Below are positions 16,627 through 25,282 of a stretch of 32,220 nucleotides of DNA, one piece after another. This DNA comes from Pedobacter sp. (GTDB lineage: Bacteria; Bacteroidota; Bacteroidia; Sphingobacteriales; Sphingobacteriaceae): the NCBI GenBank assembly GCA_025351765.1, contig JANXVH010000016.1, positions 1 to 32,220 of the forward strand, read 5' to 3'. The notes beneath the pieces were generated by a model. It saw nothing but the letters and a program-made list of their open reading frames with translations. It was not told the origin of the DNA and ran no database searches. Position 1 is the first letter of the stretch; the number at the start of each line of letters is the position of its first letter. A program made the translations under genes and the position numbers.

Positions 16627-17691
16627 ATGAACGACATATTGGACATGACGATAACCAAAGCTGCTGAAAGCAGGTTAACAGTAACTGATTTTTCTCAATT
16701 ACCTTTTGGAAAGGTGTTTTCTGATCATATGTTTATTGCCGAATATGACAATTGCGAATGGGGTAACCTTCAGATATTGCCTTATGGACCGATCCCAATG
16801 AGTCCTGCCATTTCTGCATTGCACTATGGGCAAGCTATTTTTGAAGGTATGAAAGCCTATCGCCAGGAAAGTGGAAAGATCAGCGTGTTCAGAGGTGATA
16901 AGAATTTTGAGCGCTTTAATAAGTCTGCTGCACGGATGTCTATGCCTGCTATTACAAAAGATATTTTTATGCAAGGGATTGCAGCCTTAATAGAGATTGA
17001 TGAGCGCTGGGTTCCAGCACAGGAAGGCTACTCTTTGTATATTCGTCCAGTAATGTTTGCTACCGACCCTTACCTTGGTGTTAGGCCATCAGACAAATAT
17101 ACTTTCGCTTTGCTTACTACACCTACCGGCCCGTATTATAGCAAAGCTTTAAAAGTAAAGATAGAAACTGAATTTACACGTGCTGATGAAGGTGGTGTTG
17201 GCTTTGCCAAAACTGCTGGAAATTATGCGCGCTCTTTATATCCTTTTGCTGAAGCTCAGAAAGAAGGATTTGATCAGCTGATCTGGACAGATGCAGTATC
17301 ACATGAATATATTGAAGAGGCTGGAACTGCCAACCTGATCTTTGTGATCAATGGTAAACTGGTAACTCCATCTGTTAGAAGTACTGTTCTGGATGGCGTA
17401 ACAAGAGATACAATAATTATGCTTGCAAGAAAACAGGGCTTGGAGGTTGAAGAAAGACGTGTTAGCGTTAAAGAAATCCTTGATGGTATTGAAACCGGCA
17501 ATGTTACTGATGCCTTTGCGGCAGGTACTGCAGCTACGGTAACTCCAATTGGAGAAATCGGTTACCAGGGAAAGATTTATACATTAACCGACCCATCAAC
17601 CCGGACAATATCTTCTGGAATTGCCAAAATGCTGAACGATATTCGTTATGGAATTGTTCCGGACGAGTTTGGCTGGAACTGGATTGTTTAA
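16627..17691 (+). CDS. ilvE: Branched-chain amino acid aminotransferase
   Basis: This 354-residue fold-type IV PLP enzyme matches the longer (BCAT type II) group. Visible motifs are ALHYGQAIFEGMKAYRQ (62-80), RFNKSAARMSMP, GYSLYIRPVMFATDPYLGV (134-152), GGVGFAKTAGNYARSL with the PLP-binding Lys 195, EYIEEAGTANLIFV with the PLP-contacting Glu 231, TVLDGVTRDTI and AFAAGTAATVTPIGEI. It moves amino groups between glutamate and 2-oxo acids in the last step of Leu, Ile and Val synthesis and the first step of their breakdown. It is cytoplasmic. The start at 16627 follows a good -7 box; an ATG at residue 7 is possible. It is a single-gene unit, closed by a strong terminator. Confidence 0.95.
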   Translation: MNDILDMTITKAAESRLTVTDFSQLPFGKVFSDHMFIAEYDNCEWGNLQILPYGPIPMSPAISALHYGQAIFEGMKAYRQESGKISVFRGDKNFERFNKSAARMSMPAITKDIFMQGIAALIEIDERWVPAQEGYSLYIRPVMFATDPYLGVRPSDKYTFALLTTPTGPYYSKALKVKIETEFTRADEGGVGFAKTAGNYARSLYPFAEAQKEGFDQLIWTDAVSHEYIEEAGTANLIFVINGKLVTPSVRSTVLDGVTRDTIIMLARKQGLEVEERRVSVKEILDGIETGNVTDAFAAGTAATVTPIGEIGYQGKIYTLTDPSTRTISSGIAKMLNDIRYGIVPDEFGWNWIV

Positions 17692-17719
17692 CATACTTTA
17701 TATAATAATATAGTTTTAG

Positions 17720-17750
17720 AAGGCGTCTTTGAACAAAGGCGCCTTTTTTT
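17720..17750 (+). terminator. Rho-independent terminator after ilvE
   Basis: An 11-bp stem (AAGGCGTCTTT / AAAGGCGCCTT, one G-T wobble) has the 4-base loop GAAC and is followed by a run of T to 17750. It begins 28 bases after the ilvE stop. It also overlaps the upstream extension of the DPP IV frame, which argues against any start there. Confidence 0.9.
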
Positions 17751-17794
17751 GTACCTTCAGATATTCTGTTTTTAACAAAACCCTACTATACACC

Positions 17795-19915
17795 GTGCGC
17801 AAAGCCTTTTTAATTTGTCTAACCATGTCCCTTTCTTTAAATGCCCAAGTTCAGGCCCAGCTAAAAAAGCTTACTTCCGATCAGATATTTAAAGGGCAGC
17901 CATCTCTCACAAAACCAATCAATACAGTTACAGGCTGGTCGGATGAGCACCACTATACTGAAGTGGACGCAAAAGACAAACAATTATATACAGTTGATAT
18001 TGAGACGGGTACAAGGGTGTCTTATATACCCCCACCAAAAAGCAATGTTAAGGTTTTTAATAAGGAAGGTGATATTTACATACAATATGGAACTGGCGAA
18101 CCAAAACGACTAACAGAAAATAAAGATCTAGAAAGAAATCCTACACTTTCTCTTGATGGCAAATATGTTGCATTTACCCGAAACAATGATTTATATGCAA
18201 TTGAGCTTTCTTCTTTAAAGGAAATCAGGTATACTTCAGATGCTACCGAGGTAATCTATAATGGATACTCGTCTTGGATATATTATGAAGAAATTCTTGG
18301 CAGATCAACTAATTACAAAGCCTTCTGGTGGTCGCCCGATAGCAAGCACATTGCCTTTATGCGTTTTGATGATACCCAAGTACCAATGTTTCCAATTGTA
18401 GGGGCGGCGGGTCAGCATGGCTACACGGAGAAGACACGATACCCTAAAGCCGGCGATCCCAATCCAGCAGTTAAGGTTGGATTTGTAAAAACGACAGGTG
18501 GTGAAGTAACGTGGGCCGATTTTAATGAGAAAGACGATCAATACTTTGGTACCCCATATTGGAGTTTTGACGGAAGCAACCTGATGGTACAATGGATGAA
18601 TCGCGGACAAGATAACCTGAAGTTCTATGCTGTTAATCCGGAAAATGGCAATAAGAATGAAATATACGATGAGAAGCAATCCTCCTGGGTAGACTTGGAT
18701 TTTGATGGTCGAATCACTTATCTGAAAGACAATAAGCACTTCATCCTTAAGAGCGACAAAACAGGCTGGGCGCACTTCTATCTTTACACTTTGGATGGCA
18801 AACTTATTAACCCAGTTACCAGCGGAAAATGGCAGGTTAGTAATTTAGTATATGTAGACGAGAAGAAGAAAGTGATCTACTTCACAGCAAGAAAAGTAAC
18901 TTCGACTACTACGGATTTTTATAGCGTAAGCTACAGCGGCGATAACCTGAAACGATTGACCTTTGGTAATTACACCCATCAAATCCAGATGTCGCCCAAT
19001 GGATCCAGCTTTATTACTACTTACTCAAACGTATCTTCACCAGCAAAAAGAACACTTCTAACCAGCAAAGGCAAAGTAATTAAGGAACTGGATGATAGTA
19101 AAGCTGATGATTTTGCAAGCTATAAGTTTGGCAAGACAGAAATGATTACCATTCCTACCGATGATGGCTATAATCTACCCGCTGTTATTACCTATCCAAC
19201 TGATTTTGACCAAACGAAACAATACCCTGTAGTGATGAGTATTTACGGCGGCCCTAACGCTGGTAACGTAACCAACACCTGGAAAGGAACAGATAACCAA
19301 TGGTGGAGCAAAGTAGGTATAATACAGATTTCGGTAGACCATCGTGCATCAGGCCAATTTGGGAAGGAAGGTGTAGCGTTAATGCACCGCAACCTTGGAA
19401 AATGGGAGATGGAAGACTACACCACCGCAGCAAGATGGCTAAAAGGCAAACCTTGGGTAGACAATAAAAAGCTTTTGATTACAGGACATAGTTATGGCGG
19501 ATATATCACCTGCCTAGCCTTAACCATGGGTGCAGATGATTTCGACTTTGGTTATGCGGGGGCACCGGTAACCAGCTGGGAGCTTTACGACACCAATTAT
19601 GCAGAGCGATTTATGGATACTCCACAGGAAAACCCTGAGGGTTATAAAAATGCTTCCGTCTTAACCTATGTAGATAAATATAAAGGACTGCTTAGAATTA
19701 TGCATGGTGAGATGGATGATAATGTGCACATTCAAAATACCATTCAATTGGTCGACAAGCTGCAAAATGCAAATAAACATTTTGAACTCATGATTTATCC
19801 TGGCAGCAGGCACGGATTCGGTACCGGTAAAGCGCCTCACGATAAAGCAGAAAGAATTAGGTTCTATTACCAAAACCTCCTTAATAAACCAGTACCTGAA
19901 GAACTTTTAAAATAA
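17795..19915 (+). CDS. Dipeptidyl peptidase IV (peptidase family S9B)
   Basis: The frame stays open upstream to a TTG at 17729 inside the ilvE terminator. I choose GTG 17795 because it yields a signal peptide (VRKAFLICLTMSLSLNAQVQ) and a 706-residue protein of normal length. The N-terminal beta-propeller carries YYEEILGRSTNYKAFWWSPD, whose Glu pair binds the substrate amino terminus in DPP IV, and MRFDDTQVPMF. The C-terminal hydrolase domain has IYGGPNAG, the nucleophile motif ITGHSYGGY (Ser 566 in this numbering), GEMDDNVH (Asp 641) and SRHGFG (His 673). It removes X-Pro or X-Ala dipeptides from peptide N-termini in the periplasm. GH16 follows 3 bases after its stop. Confidence 0.94.
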   Translation: MRKAFLICLTMSLSLNAQVQAQLKKLTSDQIFKGQPSLTKPINTVTGWSDEHHYTEVDAKDKQLYTVDIETGTRVSYIPPPKSNVKVFNKEGDIYIQYGTGEPKRLTENKDLERNPTLSLDGKYVAFTRNNDLYAIELSSLKEIRYTSDATEVIYNGYSSWIYYEEILGRSTNYKAFWWSPDSKHIAFMRFDDTQVPMFPIVGAAGQHGYTEKTRYPKAGDPNPAVKVGFVKTTGGEVTWADFNEKDDQYFGTPYWSFDGSNLMVQWMNRGQDNLKFYAVNPENGNKNEIYDEKQSSWVDLDFDGRITYLKDNKHFILKSDKTGWAHFYLYTLDGKLINPVTSGKWQVSNLVYVDEKKKVIYFTARKVTSTTTDFYSVSYSGDNLKRLTFGNYTHQIQMSPNGSSFITTYSNVSSPAKRTLLTSKGKVIKELDDSKADDFASYKFGKTEMITIPTDDGYNLPAVITYPTDFDQTKQYPVVMSIYGGPNAGNVTNTWKGTDNQWWSKVGIIQISVDHRASGQFGKEGVALMHRNLGKWEMEDYTTAARWLKGKPWVDNKKLLITGHSYGGYITCLALTMGADDFDFGYAGAPVTSWELYDTNYAERFMDTPQENPEGYKNASVLTYVDKYKGLLRIMHGEMDDNVHIQNTIQLVDKLQNANKHFELMIYPGSRHGFGTGKAPHDKAERIRFYYQNLLNKPVPEELLK

Positions 19916-19918
19916 GCC

Positions 19919-20716
19919 ATGAAAAAAACAGTTATTATGGCCATTGGCCTCATTGTATCTTTAAATTCATTTGCGCAGTCCACTAGCTCAAAGCAGAATA
20001 AGACACTGATTTGGAGTGAGGAGTTTAATTATAAAGGCTTGCCCGATACCACAAAATGGGGTTATGAAACTGGCTTTGTCAGGAATTCTGAGAAACAATA
20101 TTATACTAAAGATCACCCTCAGAATGCTGAAGTTAAAGGTGGTAAACTGGTAATCACTTCTCTTAAAGAAAAGTATGAGAATGCAGAATACACATCAGCA
20201 AGCATCAATACCCTCGGTAAAAAAGGCTTTGAAGGCAATATTAGAATAGAGATCAAAGCCAAGCTACCATTTGGAAAAGGCATTTGGCCAGCACTTTGGA
20301 TGATGGGCACAAATGTTAACCAGGTAGGGTGGCCAAAGTGTGTAGAGTTTGATATCATGGAATTCGTAGGTCATACTCCAGGTACCATTCATGCCAACCT
20401 GCATTGGTGGGACAGCACATCTTCACAATCCAATAAACACAGTGCTAAGGGCAATAAGATCCAGATGGAAGACATCCACAAAAAGTATCATGTTTATGGG
20501 TTGGAACGTAAAGGAGACTCTATAAAGATCTTCGTTGATAATCTATTTTATTTTGGAATGAAAGCTCCCGAAACTGCCTATGCTAACTCTTTTACAGGTC
20601 CTTTATATTTGCTAATTAATACTGCCGTGGGCGGAGAATGGGGCGGACAAATAGACGATAGTATATTCCCTCAAAAATACTATGTTGATTATGTTAGAGT
20701 TTACAAGCTAAACTAG
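19919..20716 (+). CDS. Glycoside hydrolase family 16 beta-glucanase (laminarinase-like)
   Basis: This 265-residue protein has a signal peptide (1-20, LNSFAQ). It shows the GH16 jelly-roll motifs WSEEFNYKG, TKWGYETG, EKQYYT, NAEVKGGKLVIT, SASINTLGKKGF, GKGIWPALWMMG, and the active site VEFDIMEFVG: Glu 143 nucleophile, Asp 145, Glu 148 acid/base. HANLHWWD and DYVRVYKLN are family-typical. This layout fits endo-1,3(4)-beta-glucanases rather than agarases or carrageenases, although the substrate is inferred. It is likely periplasmic or surface bound. It is 3 bases after DPP IV, so coupled translation is likely. Its stop is 4 bases from the stop of the convergent gene at 20721. Confidence 0.93.
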   Translation: MKKTVIMAIGLIVSLNSFAQSTSSKQNKTLIWSEEFNYKGLPDTTKWGYETGFVRNSEKQYYTKDHPQNAEVKGGKLVITSLKEKYENAEYTSASINTLGKKGFEGNIRIEIKAKLPFGKGIWPALWMMGTNVNQVGWPKCVEFDIMEFVGHTPGTIHANLHWWDSTSSQSNKHSAKGNKIQMEDIHKKYHVYGLERKGDSIKIFVDNLFYFGMKAPETAYANSFTGPLYLLINTAVGGEWGGQIDDSIFPQKYYVDYVRVYKLN

Positions 20717-20720
20717 ATAA

Positions 20721-22520
20721 CTATAGACCTTTATCTGCTCTTGTCCTGCGTTTAGAACGCTCAAGTCGGCGCTTATCTCTGTCTTTCTTGATCTGCTTAA
20801 AACGTTGAACCTGAGCCATAATCTTTTTTTCCTTTTGTGGAGTAACTCCTACACTGTATTTTATCCCTGAGAAAAGCGTGCGCCAGATAAAGCTGAAGAA
20901 AGATGCGGTGTCCGGTCGCTGGTAATAAACTGGCGCAGCAACCAATACCCCATCATGCCCAGGGTTATCTGAATTAATAACCATTGCATTGGCCAGCAGC
21001 GATATCCATCCTTTCCTTACCAGTTTATTAGCCTTCTCTTCTCGTTTCATTAGCGCAACAGACAGGTCATTATAAGCAAACTTTACAGTGCCTTTTGCTG
21101 TCTGGTCATTAGCTTTTATATCAAAATCGAGTTTCTTAACTTTTCCTATTTTAATCTGTACCATGCCAAGCGGCATAGTTACTTTATTTAATGCCCTGCC
21201 GTCCATGGCACCCAAATTTCCATTATAAGAAAACTGCCCGTTGCTTTCCAGTAAATCAAATCTAAAATTAACATCCAACTTGCCTTTGCCCATCATATAG
21301 GTGGTCATTTTAGCAAATAGATAAGGATTTTTCATCTTGATTCTCTCCACATTACTAATATTGCTGATACTACCTGAAGTTTTCTCAAAAGTAATCCTGC
21401 CCTTTTGCTTGCTATCGCGATCATATTCAGAATAACTGATGTTCACAGCATTTAGCGTGAGCAGCCTTACTGTTAATGGCGCAAGCACATGTTGGAGCAA
21501 CTGATGAGGATACTTCCCATTCTTTATCTTGACTTTTGCTGGTAAGGAATTGTTATTAAATACGTCAATGGTGCCATTGCTAATATTCATCTGTGTGGCA
21601 TACAATTCCTGCTTTCTAATATACAATGGAAAATTAATTCCTCTCAAATCAATATTATTCATTTCAATATGGTAGCGCTCTTTTGAATTGCCCGCCACTT
21701 TAGCAAAACTCATTTCATCATATCTGGGGATTACGCTAAAGCTGTTGATATTGAGTTTTCCTTTTGAGGAACTGAAGTTTAATTGGTTAAGGCTAATGTG
21801 ATAAAGGCTATCGGGTGTCGCATATTTATAATCATTCAAATTGATAATGATATCCTGTAAAGCATATAACCTAGTTGGGTCTTTATCGGATTCCTTATCT
21901 ATCACCCAGTTTTTTAACGTAATATTCAGCTTGTCTATCGAATCTACTTCTTTCCTTCCTGGACTGTTGTGTATGTATTTAAATCTGATGTTCCTAAATT
22001 CAATCGCATCGATTTTCAATTCTTTCAGGTACTTAGAAATATAATCATACGGTGATTTTTGTAAATAGGATGGGCTATTCTCATTAAAATCAAACTGCTG
22101 ATTTACCATAATCACATCAGGGTTCTCAAACAGTAACCTTTCGATATTTAATTTTCTATATTTGAATAGCCTTTTCGGATGGAAATTAGAGATGGACAAC
22201 TTCTTCAATTCTATTGAATATATGTTGTTGGGAGCTTTCTTAAGGCTAATGAGTTTTTTAAAGATATTGGTGTCAGGAATAAGCTTTACATTCCTTAATG
22301 TAGCCCCTTGTGTTAGCAAATTTAATGTAAGATCAGAAAACTCAATATTATAGAGGCTATCTGTAGCATTTATAACCAGGCTTTTTAGTTCTTTTTGAAC
22401 AATCGGCCGTAGTTTATTGCTAAAATAAAGGGACATAAAAAACACGAATATTAAAATAAGGGACATGATCCCCAGCAACCATCTCAAAGTACTGTATTTC
22501 TTTCGAATCTTTTCCTGCAT
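20721..22520 (-). CDS. AsmA-like envelope protein, membrane anchored (paralogue 1)
   Basis: I choose ATG 22520 over the in-frame ATG 22535 because it aligns residue for residue with the neighbour (14 residues to the Trp of the first membrane segment in both). The protein is 599 residues: a short basic N-terminus, one membrane helix (WLLGIMSLILIFVFFMSLYF), then a long repetitive beta-strand domain with segments such as LTLNLLTQGATLRNVKLIPD and LTLNAVNISYSEYD, and a basic tail (QRFKQIKKDRDKRRLERSKR). It fits AsmA/DUF748-type proteins, which span the periplasm and are linked to lipid transport or outer-membrane assembly. It is similar throughout to the next gene. No enzyme motif is visible. Confidence 0.75.
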   Translation of the reverse strand: MQEKIRKKYSTLRWLLGIMSLILIFVFFMSLYFSNKLRPIVQKELKSLVINATDSLYNIEFSDLTLNLLTQGATLRNVKLIPDTNIFKKLISLKKAPNNIYSIELKKLSISNFHPKRLFKYRKLNIERLLFENPDVIMVNQQFDFNENSPSYLQKSPYDYISKYLKELKIDAIEFRNIRFKYIHNSPGRKEVDSIDKLNITLKNWVIDKESDKDPTRLYALQDIIINLNDYKYATPDSLYHISLNQLNFSSSKGKLNINSFSVIPRYDEMSFAKVAGNSKERYHIEMNNIDLRGINFPLYIRKQELYATQMNISNGTIDVFNNNSLPAKVKIKNGKYPHQLLQHVLAPLTVRLLTLNAVNISYSEYDRDSKQKGRITFEKTSGSISNISNVERIKMKNPYLFAKMTTYMMGKGKLDVNFRFDLLESNGQFSYNGNLGAMDGRALNKVTMPLGMVQIKIGKVKKLDFDIKANDQTAKGTVKFAYNDLSVALMKREEKANKLVRKGWISLLANAMVINSDNPGHDGVLVAAPVYYQRPDTASFFSFIWRTLFSGIKYSVGVTPQKEKKIMAQVQRFKQIKKDRDKRRLERSKRRTRADKGL

Positions 22521-22565
22521 AGGCAAATCAAGCACTACAATATACGGCTTTACATTGCTAAAAGA

Positions 22566-24392
22566 CTAGTTTCCTTCCAACTTTCTTTTGTCCTCCTTTT
22601 TCTTTTCCCTCGCTATTTCCCGCTCTGCTCTCCGCTTTTCTCGGTTGGCCTTTCGCTCCTCTTTCTTGTCGCTTACCTTTTTCATAGCTTGTTCAGGAGT
22701 TTTTATCGGAACTATTCCCAATCCCACATTTTCACGCATCCCTATAAAGATACTTTTCCAGAGCAGGTTAAAGAATGAAACTGCTGGAGTCCTTTTAAAA
22801 GTAACATGAGCTATTCTTGGCACATCACCCTTTTTAGGATTATCGTCCTTTATCAGGAAGCTATTGGCAATGAATGACAGTAAGCCCTTTTCTTTTGGCT
22901 TTTCCCCATTTTCCCCTTCTTTCAGTAATTTAATCTTCAAATTAGTATAGTAAAACCCAACAGTAGAAGTGGATCCATATTGGTTGGCTTTAACATTAAA
23001 TTCAGTCTTTTGCATTTGCCCGCTTGCAATTTCCACCAACCCCATATTCTTTGCAACCGGATTAAGTACCATCAAGTCCATCGGACCAACTTTTCCACTA
23101 TAACTAAAAGCACCATCTTTAGCCGTCAGGTTAAGATCCATTTTTATATCTATCCTACTTGTTTTCATAACCAGAGCATGCAGATTAGCTACCGCATGGT
23201 TATTCTTACTTAACTGCAAAGAATCGTTGGTTACATTGTAGACGTTACCACCAAAATCCTTAAAATAGATTGTACCTCTCTTTTGACTTATGGGATTATA
23301 CTCTGTATAAGCAACATTTAAACCGCGCAACTTTAAAGTATCTAATATCAATGGCAATGGCAATCTTTTTAAAGCGATATGAGGGAAATTTCGTGCTTTA
23401 TCCAATCCTGGAACAGCTGGGAGCTCCCTGTTCACAAAGATATTTACCTTTGCTGGGCCAATCATAGCTGCCCCGGCACGTAAACTTCCCTCACTATTTA
23501 ATCTCTTAAAATCCACACCTGTGAAATTTAGGTGATCAAATTTTAAATCGTATCTGTCCTTTCCGTAAGTATACTTCCTGCTAAATTGCAGATCTGGATA
23601 CATAGGTATCATTTGTAAACCAACCACCCTTATATTCTTTCCTGTAGCAGAACCGCTAATACTATCCACTTTGATGGTATACATTTTATCCTTGCCCAAT
23701 GAGCGGTATCCGGTTAACAGAAAACCAATATCCTTAGTATAGTAGAAGCGTGTGGTATCAGATCCTGATAACGAATCGATCAACAAGTCGTTCACATTAA
23801 TACTTAAATGCTTAATGCTGTTTAACGGCCTTGACGTTGCTCCATTGATATAATCGAAGTCGGCATCAACAATTTTAATTGCCTTAACATGAATCGACTT
23901 TAATGTGCCTGAAATGAGTTGATATAAGCTCTTCTTCTCCTTCACCGAATCCGGCCGTTTGGGTATATTATAATGTACAATATTGATAGATGGCTGATCA
24001 AGGATTATGGCATTTAATTCCACTATCTTTTTAAAATAGGCCTTGAGAATACTTACCCTACTAATCTTCAAATGGGCCAGTTTAACCTGGTACAAATTTG
24101 GCGATGCCAGTTTTGCTTCCCTTAACTTACTAAAAACCGCAGTATCAGGCATGATAGATACGCTATCAAGAATGGCACTCCCAGTAAAAATGTTTAGATG
24201 AATATCATTAAAACTCAAGATATACAAACCTCCTGAAGCATCGTGTACTCCTTTTTTCAATTTCTCAGTAAGCGTCGGCTTCCATTTGGAGCTAACGTAT
24301 ATTGATGCAATACCCAGAATGAGTAGTAGTACAGCAAAAATGCCTCCTATCCACCTAATTACTTTATATTTACCTTTTTTCGATTGATCCAT
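22566..24392 (-). CDS. AsmA-like envelope protein, membrane anchored (paralogue 2)
   Basis: This 608-residue protein has one N-terminal membrane helix (VIRWIGGIFAVLLLILGIAS) followed by a periplasmic beta-rich domain and a highly charged C-terminus (about 570-608, alternating Lys, Arg, Glu). Shared segments with paralogue 1 include LY.L.F.D..LN....A.L..V...PDT, L.L..LN..Y.EY....Q.RG.I.F and a final block N...I..DNP. It is a tandem duplicate. The stop of this gene is 45 bases from the ATG of paralogue 1, so they form an operon. It likely works with its paralogue at the envelope, by analogy to AsmA-like proteins. Its upstream spacer carries a perfect 8-bp dyad. Confidence 0.75.
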   Translation of the reverse strand: MDQSKKGKYKVIRWIGGIFAVLLLILGIASIYVSSKWKPTLTEKLKKGVHDASGGLYILSFNDIHLNIFTGSAILDSVSIMPDTAVFSKLREAKLASPNLYQVKLAHLKISRVSILKAYFKKIVELNAIILDQPSINIVHYNIPKRPDSVKEKKSLYQLISGTLKSIHVKAIKIVDADFDYINGATSRPLNSIKHLSINVNDLLIDSLSGSDTTRFYYTKDIGFLLTGYRSLGKDKMYTIKVDSISGSATGKNIRVVGLQMIPMYPDLQFSRKYTYGKDRYDLKFDHLNFTGVDFKRLNSEGSLRAGAAMIGPAKVNIFVNRELPAVPGLDKARNFPHIALKRLPLPLILDTLKLRGLNVAYTEYNPISQKRGTIYFKDFGGNVYNVTNDSLQLSKNNHAVANLHALVMKTSRIDIKMDLNLTAKDGAFSYSGKVGPMDLMVLNPVAKNMGLVEIASGQMQKTEFNVKANQYGSTSTVGFYYTNLKIKLLKEGENGEKPKEKGLLSFIANSFLIKDDNPKKGDVPRIAHVTFKRTPAVSFFNLLWKSIFIGMRENVGLGIVPIKTPEQAMKKVSDKKEERKANREKRRAEREIAREKKKEDKRKLEGN

Positions 24393-24396
24393 AAAA

Positions 24397-24419
24397 TGTG
24401 TATAGAAAAATTATACACA
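24397..24419. repeat. Perfect 8-bp dyad in the spacer upstream of the AsmA-like pair
   Basis: TGTGTATA at 24397-24404 and TATACACA at 24412-24419 have a 7-base A/T-rich spacer. It starts 4 bases upstream of the ATG at 24392 and lies 22 bases after the DUF4249 stop. On the transcript it could be a weak terminator for the signalling operon, followed by only four T, or an operator/leader hairpin for the AsmA-like genes. Confidence 0.4.
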
Positions 24420-24441
24420 ATATCAAGGCCATAATGAAATG

Positions 24442-25281
24442 TTATAATTCTTTAGCGCGATATCTTCTATAATCGACATCAATCACTGAGAAAAACCCCT
24501 GTGCATTGCCTGATATGTTACCTTCAATATTTACAGGAACACCTGAAAACAAACCATTCCAGTCGGTCTCCATAAATACCGAGTACAAATACTGCGCGTA
24601 TTTAGCAGACAAAGAAATTTTGTAGATATAAATAAATTCTTCTGATTTAAGACTAAACGTCCTTTTCAGGTTATTTAGAGGGTACAGGGAATTAGGAGAC
24701 CCCAGATAATGAGTATAGCTGTAATTCGCTGTATCGTTAAATTTAGATTGATTCCAGACCGCATCTTTACCATAAGATATAAACCATTTATTGGGGTTAA
24801 GATAGCCAAAAGTATGCTTTGGTACATGGAATTCAATTGTCTGATCGGGCATCACACGGGTAGAAAGCGGTAGATAATCATCTACAATATTCACCACCTG
24901 TCTAAGCGTATCCACTGCTGTATAAGTCTTGTCTTTAATCTTAATAGTTAACTTATACGCGCCATTATAATTTGGATCTCCAAGGTTCTTGCCAAGATAA
25001 ACTCCGGGCGTAGCAGTTTCATGATAAGTGATGTTTACACGACCATCATTTACCACTACGTTAGCCATACTTACTGGAATAGGAAGCGAATCAGGTTGTA
25101 ATGCCGGCTTTGTTAACTTAATATACTGTTGTGAGTATCGGGTATTAATTCCACCCTCCACGGTTAATTCATATTTAAAATGCGGCGTATTAAAAACATC
25201 TATTCTTGAGTCATTCTTTTTACAGCCAAAAATAAAAACCATTACAAAAAGCTTCACTAATAGAAAAGCAGATCTTTTCAT
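24442..25281 (-). CDS. DUF4249 lipoprotein, partner of the TonB-dependent receptor
   Basis: I choose ATG 25281 over 25329 because it begins a lipoprotein signal peptide, MKRSAFLLVKLFVMVFIFGC, with Cys 20 of FGC as lipid site. The mature part, about 259 residues, is beta-rich, with ELTVEGGINTRYSQQYIKLT, VVNDGRVNITY and YNGAYKLTIKIKDKTYTAVDTL, typical of the DUF4249 family. In Bacteroidetes this family is usually encoded directly after TonB-dependent receptors and is thought to be a surface lipoprotein that helps them. Here the ATG is one base after the receptor stop (TGATATG), so translation is coupled. The ligand is unknown. Confidence 0.85.
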   Translation of the reverse strand: MKRSAFLLVKLFVMVFIFGCKKNDSRIDVFNTPHFKYELTVEGGINTRYSQQYIKLTKPALQPDSLPIPVSMANVVVNDGRVNITYHETATPGVYLGKNLGDPNYNGAYKLTIKIKDKTYTAVDTLRQVVNIVDDYLPLSTRVMPDQTIEFHVPKHTFGYLNPNKWFISYGKDAVWNQSKFNDTANYSYTHYLGSPNSLYPLNNLKRTFSLKSEEFIYIYKISLSAKYAQYLYSVFMETDWNGLFSGVPVNIEGNISGNAQGFFSVIDVDYRRYRAKEL

Positions 25282-25282
25282 A

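Noticed and set aside
9311..20716. Polysaccharide utilisation locus (GH105 and GH16)
   Set aside because: The two hydrolases are 9 kb apart, face opposite ways, and have no SusC/SusD pair or hybrid sensor. The TonB receptor on the right is of the FecR-signalled DUF4249 type.
22521..22535. ATG 22535 as start of the first AsmA-like protein
   Set aside because: ATG 22520 aligns with the neighbour's start with equal spacing to the membrane helix, and the extra five residues have no counterpart.
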